A DNA stretch of 64,000 nucleotides from Campylobacter canadensis (GTDB lineage Bacteria; Campylobacterota; Campylobacteria; Campylobacterales; Campylobacteraceae): positions 1,736,001 through 1,800,000 of the forward strand of contig NZ_CP035946.1 of the NCBI RefSeq assembly GCF_013177655.1. The letters are read 5' to 3'. Shown here piece after piece: positions 8,606 to 18,994 of this stretch. Every line of letters begins with the position of its first letter. Within the stretch, counting starts at the first letter, position 1. Below the pieces are notes generated by a model. The model ran no database searches, was not told the DNA's origin, and was given only the letters and a program-made list of their open reading frames with translations. A program made the translations under genes and the position numbers.

Positions 8606-9490
8606 ATGAATATTTTTGCTGAATATTTTTATCTTTTTTTATTTCATATTTTTTCTTTTATTTTAAAATTTATTCCAAATAAAATTATTAGAATTTTTTC
8701 TATTTTATTGGCTAAAATTTTTTTTATTTTTAATAAAAAACATAAAAATATCATTTTAAAAAATATTGAGTATTTTTGCAAATTAGCAAAACAGCCACAA
8801 AGTAATCAAATTGCAAAAAAGATTTATGAAAAATTTATTTATTATATTTTTTTGATTATTAAAAATCAAAAAATTAATGAAAAGCAGCTATTAAAGCAAA
8901 TTAAATTATTTAAAAACGATGAAGAATTTAAAGAACTTTTAGCAAAAAAAGAAAAAATCGTTTTTACTACCGCACATTTTGGCAATTGGGAGCTTTTACC
9001 GCCTGCAGTTGGGCTTAAATACAATGTAGAGCTTAGCATTGTAGGAAGGGCTTTAAAATCAAAAAAGATGAATGAATACTTAGTAAAAAATAGAAAAAAA
9101 TTTAATGTAGGTTTTATAGATAAAAAAAATGCACTAAGAAAAATGCTAAAAGATATAAATAATAATAAATTAATAGGAATTGTAAGCGACCAAGATGCTT
9201 CTATTAAAGAAAGCAGTGAATTTTTACTTTATGGAAATAAAGTTACTCAAAGTAATGCCGCAAGTGTAATTGCAAAAAGGGTAAATGCTTATATCGTGCC
9301 TGTGTATATTTATGAATTTAATGGTGGCTTTTGTATTGAATTTTTAAAGGCGATTAATGCAAAAGATTATAGTATTGAAGAGCTTAGTTTTTATCAACTA
9401 GAATGTACTAAGAAAATGTGGGAAAAGCATATTAGTGAATATTTTTGGTTTCATAAAAGATTTAAAACTTTTTATGAGGATTTATATTGA
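8606..9490 (+). CDS. htrB: Lipid A biosynthesis acyltransferase (lauroyltransferase type)
   Basis: Inner-membrane acyltransferase that adds a secondary acyl chain to the lipid A precursor. I start it at the ATG at 8606 (AAGG 8 nt upstream), not at an in-frame TTG 18 bp earlier. An N-terminal membrane helix is followed by TTAHFGNWELLP (the HX4D/E-type catalytic motif), SIVGRAL, GIVSDQDA and a terminal HKRFKT. Size about 294 aa. The stop overlaps the TTG start of waaF, consistent with an LOS operon. Confidence 0.9.
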   Translation: MNIFAEYFYLFLFHIFSFILKFIPNKIIRIFSILLAKIFFIFNKKHKNIILKNIEYFCKLAKQPQSNQIAKKIYEKFIYYIFLIIKNQKINEKQLLKQIKLFKNDEEFKELLAKKEKIVFTTAHFGNWELLPPAVGLKYNVELSIVGRALKSKKMNEYLVKNRKKFNVGFIDKKNALRKMLKDINNNKLIGIVSDQDASIKESSEFLLYGNKVTQSNAASVIAKRVNAYIVPVYIYEFNGGFCIEFLKAINAKDYSIEELSFYQLECTKKMWEKHISEYFWFHKRFKTFYEDLY

Positions 9491-10377
9491 AAATTTTTAT
9501 TTATCTACCTAACTGGCTTGGTGATGCTACAATGGCTGCTGGAGCTATTAATTTGCTTAAAAAAACTTATAAAGAATGTGAGTTTGTTTTTTATGGCTCT
9601 TATGTTGCTTGTGCATTGTATGAAAATTTAGGACACACAATAATAGAAGATAAAAAAAATAGATTAAAACAATTTAAAAATATTAAAGAAAAATTTGATA
9701 TTGCAATATCTTTTAAAGCGTCTTTTAGTTCAAAATTTCTTTTTTTATTTATAAAAGCAAAGAAAAAATTATTGTTTAATAAAGAAAAAGCAAAGCAAAT
9801 TCATCAAGTATTAAAATATGCAAATTTATTAAAAAAATTAAATATAAATTACACTGAGCTTGATACAAGCCTAGCTTTTAAAAAATTAAAACAAAGAAAT
9901 TTTATAGCAATAGCTCCTGGTGCAAAATACGGTAGTGCAAAATGCTATGAACCTAAATATTTTGCACAAATTGCAGCGAGTTTTAAAGGCTATAAAGTAT
10001 TGCTTTTTGGCGTTAAAAGCGATGAAGAGATTTGCAAAAAAATTGAAGAAGAATTAAACAGATTAAATGTAAAAGTTATAAATCTTTGCTCAAAAACTAG
10101 CATAAAAAGACTTATTTTAGCCCTTAGTTCTTGCAAATACTTACTTGCAAATGATAGCGGTATAATGCATATTGGTGCTGCTTTAAATATTAGGGTGTTT
10201 GCTTTTTTTGGTGCTACAAACATCTTACAAACCAGTCCTTTTAGCAAAAACGCTCAAGTTTTTAGCCTAAAGCTTGATTGTAGTCCTTGCATGAAAAGGC
10301 TTTGTCCATTAAAGCACCATAATTGTATGAAGCAAATGACTGCGGACTTGGTTTTAAATAATATGAAATTAAGCTAA
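9487..10377 (+). CDS. waaF: ADP-heptose:LPS heptosyltransferase II
   Basis: GT9 enzyme that adds the second heptose to the LOS inner core. The 296-aa protein begins with IYLPNWLGDATMA, has APGAKYGSAKCY in place of the usual APGAxYGxAKxWP, and LLANDSGIMHIGAAL and FFGAT in the C-terminal nucleotide-sugar domain. A cysteine cluster (CSPCMKRLCP) near the C-terminus is typical. The TTG start (9487) is supported by GAGGA about 7 nt upstream and a 4-bp overlap with htrB. It converges on ribD with a 9-bp overlap. Confidence 0.9.
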   Translation: MKIFIYLPNWLGDATMAAGAINLLKKTYKECEFVFYGSYVACALYENLGHTIIEDKKNRLKQFKNIKEKFDIAISFKASFSSKFLFLFIKAKKKLLFNKEKAKQIHQVLKYANLLKKLNINYTELDTSLAFKKLKQRNFIAIAPGAKYGSAKCYEPKYFAQIAASFKGYKVLLFGVKSDEEICKKIEEELNRLNVKVINLCSKTSIKRLILALSSCKYLLANDSGIMHIGAALNIRVFAFFGATNILQTSPFSKNAQVFSLKLDCSPCMKRLCPLKHHNCMKQMTADLVLNNMKLS

Positions 10378-11319
10378 TTCATAAAAACCATAATTCATAT
10401 TTAAGGTACTAGAACTAAAAAGTCTTTTTAGTTGAATATCAGTTTTTAAGCTTGTAAAATCATTTGTATTTGCACTTAAGCCTTGTTGCAAAAAGAGCCA
10501 ATCTATCTTATCTTTAAATAATTCAAAAGCATTAAAACCGCCTTCAATCATTATATTTTTTGCATTTAATTTTTTAATATCATCATAAAAATTATCAATA
10601 TTATTTGAAAAATAAACCTCTCTTTTAGCCTTGTAAAAATTATAATCTTTATAAATAGAGCAATCTTTTTTTGAATAAATTAATAAATTCGGTGCTTTTT
10701 TACTACTTGAAAACCTTGCATCAAGCAAAGGATTATCACATCTAATTGTGTTTGCACAAAGCACTAATAAATCTAATTTTGAACGCATCTCGTGATAGTA
10801 TCTTACACAATCTTCATCGCTGATTTTTCCTTGATTTGAGCCATTTAACGCAAGTGCCATTTTAAATAAAACAAAGCTTTTATTATTGCTCCAAGCCTTA
10901 AAAGGTACAATTAATTTAGCTGCTTCTTCTTTTAAAATTCCTTCTTTTACATTTACATTATTTGCTTGTAATTTTTTTTTGCCTTCTTGACTTTCATCGC
11001 TACAAGCATAAAATACATTTTTAATCTTTGCTTCAAGAATAATATCAACGCAAGGTGGGGTTTTGCCAAATTTTGAGCAAGGTTCTAAGCTAACATAAAT
11101 ACTAGCATCTTTTAGCTCATCTTTGCCATATTTTTCATAAGCTTGATTTATTGCTAGTCTTTCAGCATGAAAGCTTCCTGCACTTTTATGAGCTTGAATA
11201 CTTAAAATTTTGCCATATTTATTTAATAAAACACAACCTACCGCAGGGTTTGGGTAGGTTAAAAATTGTTCTTTCCAAGCCGCATTAATGGCTAAGGACA
11301 TATAAAATTCATCATTCAT
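10369..11319 (-). CDS. ribD: Bifunctional riboflavin deaminase/reductase
   Basis: Catalyses the pyrimidine deamination and side-chain reduction steps of riboflavin synthesis. The N-terminal deaminase domain begins MNDEFYMSLAINAAW, with zinc-site motifs FHAERLAI and SLEPCSKFGKTPPCV; the C-terminal RibD reductase domain has LLDARF and IMIEGGF. I use the ATG at 11319; the open frame reaches 39 bp further but into cmeC. The start overlaps the cmeC stop, so it is probably co-transcribed with the efflux genes. Confidence 0.92.
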   Translation of the reverse strand: MNDEFYMSLAINAAWKEQFLTYPNPAVGCVLLNKYGKILSIQAHKSAGSFHAERLAINQAYEKYGKDELKDASIYVSLEPCSKFGKTPPCVDIILEAKIKNVFYACSDESQEGKKKLQANNVNVKEGILKEEAAKLIVPFKAWSNNKSFVLFKMALALNGSNQGKISDEDCVRYYHEMRSKLDLLVLCANTIRCDNPLLDARFSSSKKAPNLLIYSKKDCSIYKDYNFYKAKREVYFSNNIDNFYDDIKKLNAKNIMIEGGFNAFELFKDKIDWLFLQQGLSANTNDFTSLKTDIQLKRLFSSSTLNMNYGFYELA

Positions 11320-12646
11320 TATCAAACTTAATAGCACCAATTGCATTATAAGCATCAAGCGCTGCTAAAACTTTTGCTAAAAATAAATTATTTTGCTCCA
11401 TTAAACTATTTTGAAGATTTCTTTCGCTATCTAAAAACTCTAAAAAGCTAATTCCGCCTTCATCAAATTCTGTTTTATTTAGGCTATAAATTTCTTTTTC
11501 ATTCTCAATAATTTCATCATAATCTGCTAATTTTGTTGTAGCATTATTATATTTAATAATAGCGTCATTTACTTCATTTAAAGCAGTTTTTACAACTTTT
11601 TCATAAGTTAAAACGCTAATATCTTGAGTTAAATTAGCAACATTTAATTCTTGTTTATTTTTAGATAAATTAAATAATGGCTGTAAAATATCAATACCTA
11701 AACTTGCTGCAGGAGTAGCAAAATCAAAATCACTTGCCCCGCTAGTAATTCCAGCAGCTATGTTAAAGCTTGGAAAAAAACTTGCTTTAGCGATTTGAGC
11801 ATTTTTATGAGCGATTTTTACATCTAAAATTGCCTTTGCAATATCAGGGCGATTTGTCATAATTTCACTTGGAATAGAGCTTGGCAAATCATAAGTAAAA
11901 TAAATATCATCAGAATAATTTATTTGCATTGAAGTATTAAGCCCAAAAACTAGAATTTTTAAAGCATTTACATACAAATCTCTTTGCATAATTAAATCTT
12001 TTAATTGAGTTTGTATTTTGCTATATTGGTCCTTTGTTTGTAAGAATACTGATTTTGTAATTGAACCTACATTGTATTCTTCTTCTCTAAGCTTTAAAGT
12101 TACCTCATAGCTTTTTGCATAATTTTCTAGTATTTTTATATTTTTATTGCTATTTATTATATTAAAATATGTTTTTGCAATATTGTATGTTACAAGCTGT
12201 TTTGCACTTAATAAATCAAAAGTGCTTTTTTGTGCTTGAAGATTTTTAACTTCTTGTGCATTACTTAATTTTGAAAATAAATCAAGCTGATAAGACAATG
12301 ATAATCCTAAATTTTCACTATTTTGTGCCTTACTTGAATCAAAAGTTTTACTTACACTTGCACCAGCTTTTGCATTTATGCTTGGTTGTCTATCTATTTT
12401 TGCTTGTTTTAAATAAGAATTAGCAATTTGCAAATTCTTAGCAGCAATTAATAAATCTTCGTTATTTAATAAAGCCACATCAAGTAAATAAGTTAGGTTT
12501 TTGTCTTCAAAAATATCTTTGTAATAAATACTAGAATGACTTACATTTTCTGTTAGATTACTTGGACTTTTTAAATTATAATCATTTACGCTGCAGGCAG
12601 TAAAAAATACTGCTGCGGCTAAAGATAAGGCTATTTTTTTATACAT
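11312..12646 (-). CDS. cmeC: Multidrug efflux outer-membrane channel lipoprotein CmeC
   Basis: TolC/OprM-family outer-membrane factor of the CmeABC pump. 444 aa, with an N-terminal lipoprotein signal (lipobox FFTACS, Cys at about 18) and two OEP repeats of long helices; MTNRPDIAKA marks the junction between them. It follows cmeB with an 8-bp overlap. Confidence 0.93.
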   Translation of the reverse strand: MYKKIALSLAAAVFFTACSVNDYNLKSPSNLTENVSHSSIYYKDIFEDKNLTYLLDVALLNNEDLLIAAKNLQIANSYLKQAKIDRQPSINAKAGASVSKTFDSSKAQNSENLGLSLSYQLDLFSKLSNAQEVKNLQAQKSTFDLLSAKQLVTYNIAKTYFNIINSNKNIKILENYAKSYEVTLKLREEEYNVGSITKSVFLQTKDQYSKIQTQLKDLIMQRDLYVNALKILVFGLNTSMQINYSDDIYFTYDLPSSIPSEIMTNRPDIAKAILDVKIAHKNAQIAKASFFPSFNIAAGITSGASDFDFATPAASLGIDILQPLFNLSKNKQELNVANLTQDISVLTYEKVVKTALNEVNDAIIKYNNATTKLADYDEIIENEKEIYSLNKTEFDEGGISFLEFLDSERNLQNSLMEQNNLFLAKVLAALDAYNAIGAIKFDNE

Positions 12647-15600
12647 TTTTTTCTTTCCTTTTTTTTAATTTATCATTTAAATTTTCAAGTATGTAAAAGA
12701 ATAGCGGAACAAATAAAATAGATATAGTTGATGCTAAAATTATTCCACCAATAAGACCTGTACTAAGTGCGTGTCTTGCTGCTGAACCTGGACCACTTGA
12801 AAAAACTAAAGGTAAAATACCAATACCAAATGCTAAAGAAGTCATAATAATTGGTCTAAATCTAAGCTTAGCTGCTTTTATAGCTGCATTAAAAGTATCT
12901 AAACCATTTTTATATTTTTCTTCCATTGCAAATTCTACAATTAATATTGCATTTTTTGCACTAAGACCTATTAATAATAAAAGTCCGATTTGAAAATATA
13001 TATCATTTTCTGTACCTCTTAAATAAGTAGCTGCAAGACTTCCAAATACTGCAAAAGGTACTGCAGTAATTACAGCAAGAGGCATTAACCATCTTTCATA
13101 TTGTGCTGCAAGAATTAAAAATACGAATACCATACCTAAAACAAAGGCAGTAGTTCCACTTCCACTTGCATTTACTTCTTCATACGAGCTTCCCGCCCAA
13201 GCAAAAGAATATTCATCAGTGTTCATAGTTTCATAAAAAACTTCTTGTATAGCCTTTAAAGCATCCCCACTTGAATAACCATTTTTTGGTGCTCCTGTAA
13301 CATTTGCAGCTGGGAAAAGATTAAATCTCGTAACACTTGCTGCGGTTGTATTTGGCACTAAGCTTACAACACTAGCAAGGCTTACTTGTTGAGCATTTGA
13401 ATTTTTCACAAAAATATTTTCAAGATTAGATTTTTTATTTCTAAATTCTTCATCACCTTTTATATTAACTTGGAAATTTTTACCTAAGGCTGTAAAATCA
13501 TTTACATAAACTGAACCAAAAATAGAATTCAAGCTTGAATAAACACTTGAAAGACTTAAGCCTAAAATCTTAGCCTTATTTTCATCTACAATTATTTTAT
13601 ATTCTGGATAATCGGTGCTTAAGGTTGTTCTTACTTGAGATAATTCAGGGCGTTTATTTGCCGCTGCAACCATTACATCAATATCTTTTTTGATTTCTGC
13701 ATAAGATTTACCACTTTTATTTTGTACATACATCTCAAATCCACCAGTAAGCGATAAGCCCATAATTGCAGGTGGGGTAAAGAAAAAGGCAAATCCATCT
13801 TTGCTAAGCCACATTTTTTTTACTAAGTCATTTGCAATACCAGCACTCGTTCCAAGCTCACCTAAATCTTTTCTATCTTTATAATCTTTTAAAGTAATAA
13901 AATTAATACCAGCATTTGGTAATAAAGCTGAACTTTCAACATCAAAACCATTTAAAGAAATCATATGTTCAACCGCTGGATAAGACTTAGCCACTTCATA
14001 AATCTTATTATTAAAAGCTACAGTTTTATCAATGTTTGAAGCTGAAGCAAGCTGTGATATTGAAATAATATAGCCTTTATCTTCGTTAGGCACTAAAGAA
14101 GTTGGAATTATTTTAACTAAGGCAAAAATTCCATAAAAGAAAATTGCAACCACAATCAAGCTAGGTATCACATGGCGTAAAACCTTTGCAACACCAGCTG
14201 AAAATATACTTGTACTCCAATCAAAAAAGTCATTAAATTTTTTAACTATAAAAAATGGTTTTTCTTCGTGGTCTTTTAAAAGCACACCACATAAAGCAGG
14301 TGTTAGTGTTAATGCAACAAAACCTGAAATACAAACAGAAATTACTAAGGTAATTGCAAATTGTCTTTGAATTTGACCTGTAAAACCATCTAAAAAAGAT
14401 ACAGGGATAAATACAGCTGAAAGCACTAACACAATAGAAATTACAGGGCCTGTTACTTCATCCATAGCCATTTTTGTAGCTTCTCTTACATCTTTTGTAA
14501 TGCCACTTCTAAAAATACGCTCAACATTTTCTACAACAACAATAGCATCATCAACAACAATTCCTATTGCTAAAACTAAGGCAAATAAAGTAATAAGGTT
14601 TATTGAAAAACCAAATAAATATAAAAATGCAAAAGTTCCAAGTAAAGAAACAGGAACAGCAATTAATGGAATAATAGTTGTACGAATATTTTTTAAGAAC
14701 ATATACATAACTATTAAAACAAGCAAAATAGCCTCTGCAAATGTTTTTACAACCTCATTTATACTGTTTTGAACAAAGGTGGTTGTATCATAAGGTACTG
14801 AATAAGCAACTCCACTTGGGAATGTTTTACTTAATTCTTTTAATTTTGCATCAACTGCTTTTGCAACTACAATTGCGTTTGCACCTGATTTTAATTTAAT
14901 CATCATTGGAATCATCGGTTGAGAATTTGCCCTACCTGCAAAAGAATAAGTTTTAGCTCCAAGCTCTACTCTTGCTATGTCTTTTAATCTTAAAATATTT
15001 CCATTTGGTAAAGCTTTTATTATTATATTTTCAAATTCTTGCACGGTGCTAAGTTTGCCTTTTGCACTCATTGAATATACAAAAGGTGCTACATTTTCTA
15101 ATGGTAAATCTCCGATATTTCCTGTTGGATATTCTGAATTTTGTTCAGTTATAGCAGCGCTAACTTCACTTGTGCTAATTGAGTATTTATTTAATTTTGC
15201 ACTATCAAGCCAAATTCTCATAGAATAATCTTTTCCTGCAATTACTTCAACATCGCCAACGCCTTCAACCCTTTTAAGCTCATCTGCAATATTTAAATTT
15301 ACATAGTTATTTAAATAAATCTCATCTCTTGAATTATCAGGAGAATAAACACTTACTACTTCAAGTATATTTGAAGAGCTTTCATTTACATTTACACCTA
15401 ATCTTTTTACAACATCAGGTAATTTTGCTTGAACGCTTTGAACTTTATTATTTACATCAATTAAAGCCTTGCTTGGGTCTTTACCAACTTTAAAATACAC
15501 ATTCATAAGCAATAAACCACTTGAGCTTGAATTGCTTTGGATATAAATCATATCTTCAACACCATTAATTGCATCTTCAAGCACACTAGCAACATTTTGC

Positions 15601-15776
15601 GATAATGTAGGCGCATCAACTCCAGTATAAGTAGCACTTATATTAATGCTTGGAGAAGTTAAATTAGGATACTCCTCAACCGCTAAACCTTTCATACCAA
15701 CAATACCTGCTATTGTTATAATAATAGAAACAACAATAGCAAATACAGGTCTATAAATAAAGAATTTTGAAAACAT
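12639..15776 (-). CDS. cmeB: RND multidrug efflux transporter CmeB
   Basis: Inner-membrane HAE1-family RND pump of 1045 aa, proton-driven. It has the N-terminal FFIYRPVFAIVVSI helix, IGIVVDDAIVVVENVER in helix 4 with the paired aspartates of the proton relay, the FTPPAIMGL porter segment, and GLSAKNAILIVEFA in helix 10. Length is normal (about 1040). Together with CmeA and CmeC it exports bile salts and several antibiotic classes. Confidence 0.95.
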   Translation of the reverse strand: MFSKFFIYRPVFAIVVSIIITIAGIVGMKGLAVEEYPNLTSPSINISATYTGVDAPTLSQNVASVLEDAINGVEDMIYIQSNSSSSGLLLMNVYFKVGKDPSKALIDVNNKVQSVQAKLPDVVKRLGVNVNESSSNILEVVSVYSPDNSRDEIYLNNYVNLNIADELKRVEGVGDVEVIAGKDYSMRIWLDSAKLNKYSISTSEVSAAITEQNSEYPTGNIGDLPLENVAPFVYSMSAKGKLSTVQEFENIIIKALPNGNILRLKDIARVELGAKTYSFAGRANSQPMIPMMIKLKSGANAIVVAKAVDAKLKELSKTFPSGVAYSVPYDTTTFVQNSINEVVKTFAEAILLVLIVMYMFLKNIRTTIIPLIAVPVSLLGTFAFLYLFGFSINLITLFALVLAIGIVVDDAIVVVENVERIFRSGITKDVREATKMAMDEVTGPVISIVLVLSAVFIPVSFLDGFTGQIQRQFAITLVISVCISGFVALTLTPALCGVLLKDHEEKPFFIVKKFNDFFDWSTSIFSAGVAKVLRHVIPSLIVVAIFFYGIFALVKIIPTSLVPNEDKGYIISISQLASASNIDKTVAFNNKIYEVAKSYPAVEHMISLNGFDVESSALLPNAGINFITLKDYKDRKDLGELGTSAGIANDLVKKMWLSKDGFAFFFTPPAIMGLSLTGGFEMYVQNKSGKSYAEIKKDIDVMVAAANKRPELSQVRTTLSTDYPEYKIIVDENKAKILGLSLSSVYSSLNSIFGSVYVNDFTALGKNFQVNIKGDEEFRNKKSNLENIFVKNSNAQQVSLASVVSLVPNTTAASVTRFNLFPAANVTGAPKNGYSSGDALKAIQEVFYETMNTDEYSFAWAGSSYEEVNASGSGTTAFVLGMVFVFLILAAQYERWLMPLAVITAVPFAVFGSLAATYLRGTENDIYFQIGLLLLIGLSAKNAILIVEFAMEEKYKNGLDTFNAAIKAAKLRFRPIIMTSLAFGIGILPLVFSSGPGSAARHALSTGLIGGIILASTISILFVPLFFYILENLNDKLKKRKEKNV

Positions 15777-15778
15777 TT

Positions 15779-16921
15779 TTATTCCTTAACTTCTTTAGCG
15801 CTAGCTTGCTTACTCATCATTGCTTTAAATTCAGCATCTGTTGCCACGCTTGCACCTGGGTAAATCTTTTTATAATTATTTAAAATTAGTTCATCTCCTA
15901 CTTTTAATTTTGAATTTTCTGCACTAACTACTGCTATATTTTCATCATCAAAAATAGGATTTACATAAACTTGCTCTGCTTTATTGTTTTTCTTTACATA
16001 TACATAATATCCGTTGATATCTTGTAATAAATTTTCTTTTTTAATCACAAAAGAATTATCTTTTGAAATATTATCAATTACTAAATTTACATAAGTTCCA
16101 TTTTTAAGCGAATAATCAGTATTTTTAAATAAAGCATAAGCCTTTGAACTCGCTAACTCAATATCATTTGAAAGATATTCTAAACTTCCATTATATTCTT
16201 TATTATTTAGGCTAAAATGTGCCTTTGCGTTTGCAAAATCCCAATCTTTTCCGTTAAAGCTAAAATTTAAACTTGAACTATCAGGAATATAAAAAACTGC
16301 TTTTAAATTATCTTGGTTAATAATATTTACTAATTTTGTATTATTTGCAACTGCATAAGAGCCAACATCTACTAAACTATCTTGCACCAAACCACTAAAA
16401 GGCGCTTTAACTTCTGTATAATCAAGATTTAATTTAGCTAATTTTAAAGCTGAATTTGCCTTTGTTAAATTAGCCTTTGCGCTTTTATAATTTGCTAATT
16501 TGCTTTCATATTCTTTTTGAGAAATTGCTTTCTTTTCATAAAGACCAGCTGACCTTTCATAATCTGTTTTTGCATTTTCATAATTTGCATTTGCTACCTC
16601 AACATCAGCCAATGAAACATCATAATTTGCTTTTATTTGTTCATCATCAATTTTATATAAAACAGTACCAGCTTTTACAAAATCTCCATCTTTAAAATAT
16701 ATTTTTTTGATTTCACCTGAAATTTTTGGCATTATGCTTACATAATTATCTGCTTGTAAAGTAGCTGAATACTTATAATAAACCTTTGCATCTTCAGCTA
16801 TAACCTTGCTTACATCAACTAAACTTGGCATAGCTGCTGCATTTTGTGCTGCTTTTTCATCATTGCAACCTATTAAAAAAACGCTTAAAGCTATTAAGCT
16901 TGTCTTTAATATTATTTTCAT
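15779..16921 (-). CDS. cmeA: Efflux periplasmic adaptor lipoprotein CmeA
   Basis: Membrane-fusion protein that links CmeB to CmeC. 380 aa with a lipobox (FLIGCN, Cys at about 19), a lipoyl/barrel-sandwich segment (MPKISGEIKKIYFKDGDFV), a long alpha-hairpin, and TEVKAPFSGLVQDSLVDVG as the second half-motif. First gene of cmeABC. A 54-bp gap separates it from cmeR, which lies upstream in the same direction, as in C. jejuni. Confidence 0.94.
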   Translation of the reverse strand: MKIILKTSLIALSVFLIGCNDEKAAQNAAAMPSLVDVSKVIAEDAKVYYKYSATLQADNYVSIMPKISGEIKKIYFKDGDFVKAGTVLYKIDDEQIKANYDVSLADVEVANANYENAKTDYERSAGLYEKKAISQKEYESKLANYKSAKANLTKANSALKLAKLNLDYTEVKAPFSGLVQDSLVDVGSYAVANNTKLVNIINQDNLKAVFYIPDSSSLNFSFNGKDWDFANAKAHFSLNNKEYNGSLEYLSNDIELASSKAYALFKNTDYSLKNGTYVNLVIDNISKDNSFVIKKENLLQDINGYYVYVKKNNKAEQVYVNPIFDDENIAVVSAENSKLKVGDELILNNYKKIYPGASVATDAEFKAMMSKQASAKEVKE

Positions 16922-16947
16922 ATAACTTCCTTAAAAAAATTTATGTG

Positions 16948-16959
16948 TAATTGTAATTA
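16948..16959. promoter_or_regulatory. Candidate CmeR operator
   Basis: TAATTGTAATTA is a 5-bp inverted repeat with a 2-bp spacer, in the short cmeR-cmeA gap where the C. jejuni CmeR operator also lies. It is AT-rich and short, so support is mainly positional. Confidence 0.35.
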
Positions 16960-16975
16960 AAAAAGTAAATATTTC

Positions 16976-17560
16976 TTACTTAATCATTTTTAAAAACATA
17001 AAATTTACAAAAGAAATATGTTTATTAATTTGCTCTTCATCTAACTTTAATTTAGTGGTAAAAAATAAATCTAAAATATTAGAGCCCCTTAGCATACTAA
17101 TATACATTTCAGCATATTTTTCACATAAAGCTTCGTCAATATCTAAATATTTTCTCAAAGCATTTGCAAAGGAATTTTCAAGAATTTTTTTATCTGCTTC
17201 ATCGGCTTTTTGTTGAAAATCTTTGTTTTTATAAATTGCAACGCTAACTAATTTAAAAAATTTAAAATTAAAATCAGAGTAAAAAACCTTATAATATTCT
17301 TTAGAAAATACAAATAAAAATTCTTCTAAACTATTGTAATTATAGTCTTTGCTTAATTTAATTAGCATTTGTGTTTTTTCTTCAAAACAATACTCAACAG
17401 CTTTACAAAATAATTCATCTTTATTAGAAAATAATTTATAAATAGTAGCTAAAGAGCCACCATTTTTAGCGGTAATATCTAATAAATTTGTATTTTCATA
17501 ACCTTTTTCAAGGAAAATTTCACTTGCTACTTTTAATATTTGTGTTTTTTTATCTTGCAT
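16976..17560 (-). CDS. cmeR: TetR-family repressor of cmeABC
   Basis: 194-aa TetR regulator: N-terminal HTH with ILKVASEIFLEKGYENTNLLDI and GSLATIYKLFSNKDELF (recognition helix), then an all-helical ligand domain. It sits immediately upstream of cmeABC and should repress it until bound by bile salts or drugs. The ATG at 17560 has a strong AAAGGAG; both lie inside the 3' end of ccoG (28-bp overlap). Confidence 0.9.
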   Translation of the reverse strand: MQDKKTQILKVASEIFLEKGYENTNLLDITAKNGGSLATIYKLFSNKDELFCKAVEYCFEEKTQMLIKLSKDYNYNSLEEFLFVFSKEYYKVFYSDFNFKFFKLVSVAIYKNKDFQQKADEADKKILENSFANALRKYLDIDEALCEKYAEMYISMLRGSNILDLFFTTKLKLDEEQINKHISFVNFMFLKMIK

Positions 17561-18876
17561 AATTCTCCTTTAGGGTAAATAAATACCGTATCTTTTATTA
17601 TATTTATCTTATCATCATCAGTAGCATAAGCTTTTAATTTTATATTTATATTTTTATCTTCTTTTAATGTACTATCACATCGTGCTTTTAAAACTAAAAT
17701 TCTTGGAGTTTTTTCACCTGCTTTAATACTAAAAGCTTTTTTAGGTTTATGAATATAAATATTTTTATCATCGCTTAATATTTCAAGATAAAACTTATGT
17801 TCTTTTTTATCTGTATTTTGCAATAAAATTGAATAAGCATTAACAACTTCGTCTTTTTTAACACTATAAAGTTCGCTTGTTCTATTTATATTTAAAAGCA
17901 TTGTTTCTTTGTGATTTGCTTTATAAATTAAACCCACTAATAAAATACTTAAAAATATTAAATACCCTATCGTTTTAGCTCTAAAATATTTAATCTTTTC
18001 TTTTTTAATAATTGCATTTGTACTATTCCAATTAATTAATGATGGGCGATTAAATCTACTTTGCACAACGCTACAAGCATCAGCACATTCAAGGCAGTTA
18101 ATACATTCAAGTTGCATACCCTTTCTTATATCAATATGAGTTGGGCAAACTTTTACACAGGCTTCACAGGCTATACATTCTCCGCCTAAAGGCTTTTTAG
18201 TAAATTTAACTCCATCTTTATAAATTAAACCCCCACGACCTTCATCATAAATTACCATCTTTGTATCATTATCAAACATCACACTTTGTATTCTTGCATA
18301 AGGGCATAAATAAGCACAAAAATTTTCTTTAATATAAGTAATATCAAAGGTTATAAAAAGAGATAAAAAAAATACTATTCCCAGTAAAAGTAAATGTTCA
18401 TTAGGATTTTGAATATAAGTAAAAAAATCTTCAGGCGGAATAAAATACCATAAAAAATTACTAGCTGCTACAAGAGAAATAAAATAAAAAAGCACAACGC
18501 TAAGTATTTTTTTTATAATATTATTTCTTATTGGATTTTGTTTATTTTTTCTACCTGCATATAATTTAAAAATTTTTGTTTGAATTATATCTCTATAAAT
18601 CATTCTAAATAGAGTTTGAGGACATGCCCATCCACACCATACACGACCAAGTAAATTAGTAATAAAAAAAATAAAAACAAACATCATAATTAATAAAAAC
18701 GGCATTAAATAAAGCTCATTTGTATTAAACGATACAAAAAATAAATGTAATTTTTGCTTATCAAATGATAATAAAAAGAAATGATTATTATTTATTCTTA
18801 CAAATGGTAAAAGAAAAATTACTGCAGTGGCTAAAAAATATGTAAAAATTCTTTTTTTTAAATAATGTGTAATCAT
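17533..18876 (-). CDS. ccoG: cbb3 oxidase accessory ferredoxin CcoG
   Basis: Membrane iron-sulfur protein that assists copper delivery to cbb3 oxidase. 447 aa with five or so helices, CGWACPQTLF, CAYLCPYARIQ, then two 4Fe-4S motifs (CIACEACVKVCP and CINCLECADAC), and a C-terminal Ig-like FixG domain. The start has a strong GGAGGG site. It heads the ccoG-cmeR-cmeABC stretch and is divergent from rpsU. Confidence 0.93.
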   Translation of the reverse strand: MITHYLKKRIFTYFLATAVIFLLPFVRINNNHFFLLSFDKQKLHLFFVSFNTNELYLMPFLLIMMFVFIFFITNLLGRVWCGWACPQTLFRMIYRDIIQTKIFKLYAGRKNKQNPIRNNIIKKILSVVLFYFISLVAASNFLWYFIPPEDFFTYIQNPNEHLLLLGIVFFLSLFITFDITYIKENFCAYLCPYARIQSVMFDNDTKMVIYDEGRGGLIYKDGVKFTKKPLGGECIACEACVKVCPTHIDIRKGMQLECINCLECADACSVVQSRFNRPSLINWNSTNAIIKKEKIKYFRAKTIGYLIFLSILLVGLIYKANHKETMLLNINRTSELYSVKKDEVVNAYSILLQNTDKKEHKFYLEILSDDKNIYIHKPKKAFSIKAGEKTPRILVLKARCDSTLKEDKNINIKLKAYATDDDKINIIKDTVFIYPKGELCKIKKHKY

Positions 18877-18994
18877 AATTACCCTCCAAATTTTTCACAT
18901 TGTAGTATCAAAAATTAAACAATTTAATTAAATATTTACAATTTTTATATATTCTTAAGGCTTTTTATTTTCAACAAGAAAGGAAGTGATTTTC

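Noticed and set aside
14500-15228. Plus-strand frames of 83-90 codons
   Set aside because: Antisense shadows of cmeB, with no ribosome site.
18986-18994. Longer rpsU start at GTG 18986
   Set aside because: This GTG overlaps the AGGAAG ribosome site; the GTG at 18995 gives the conserved N-terminus.
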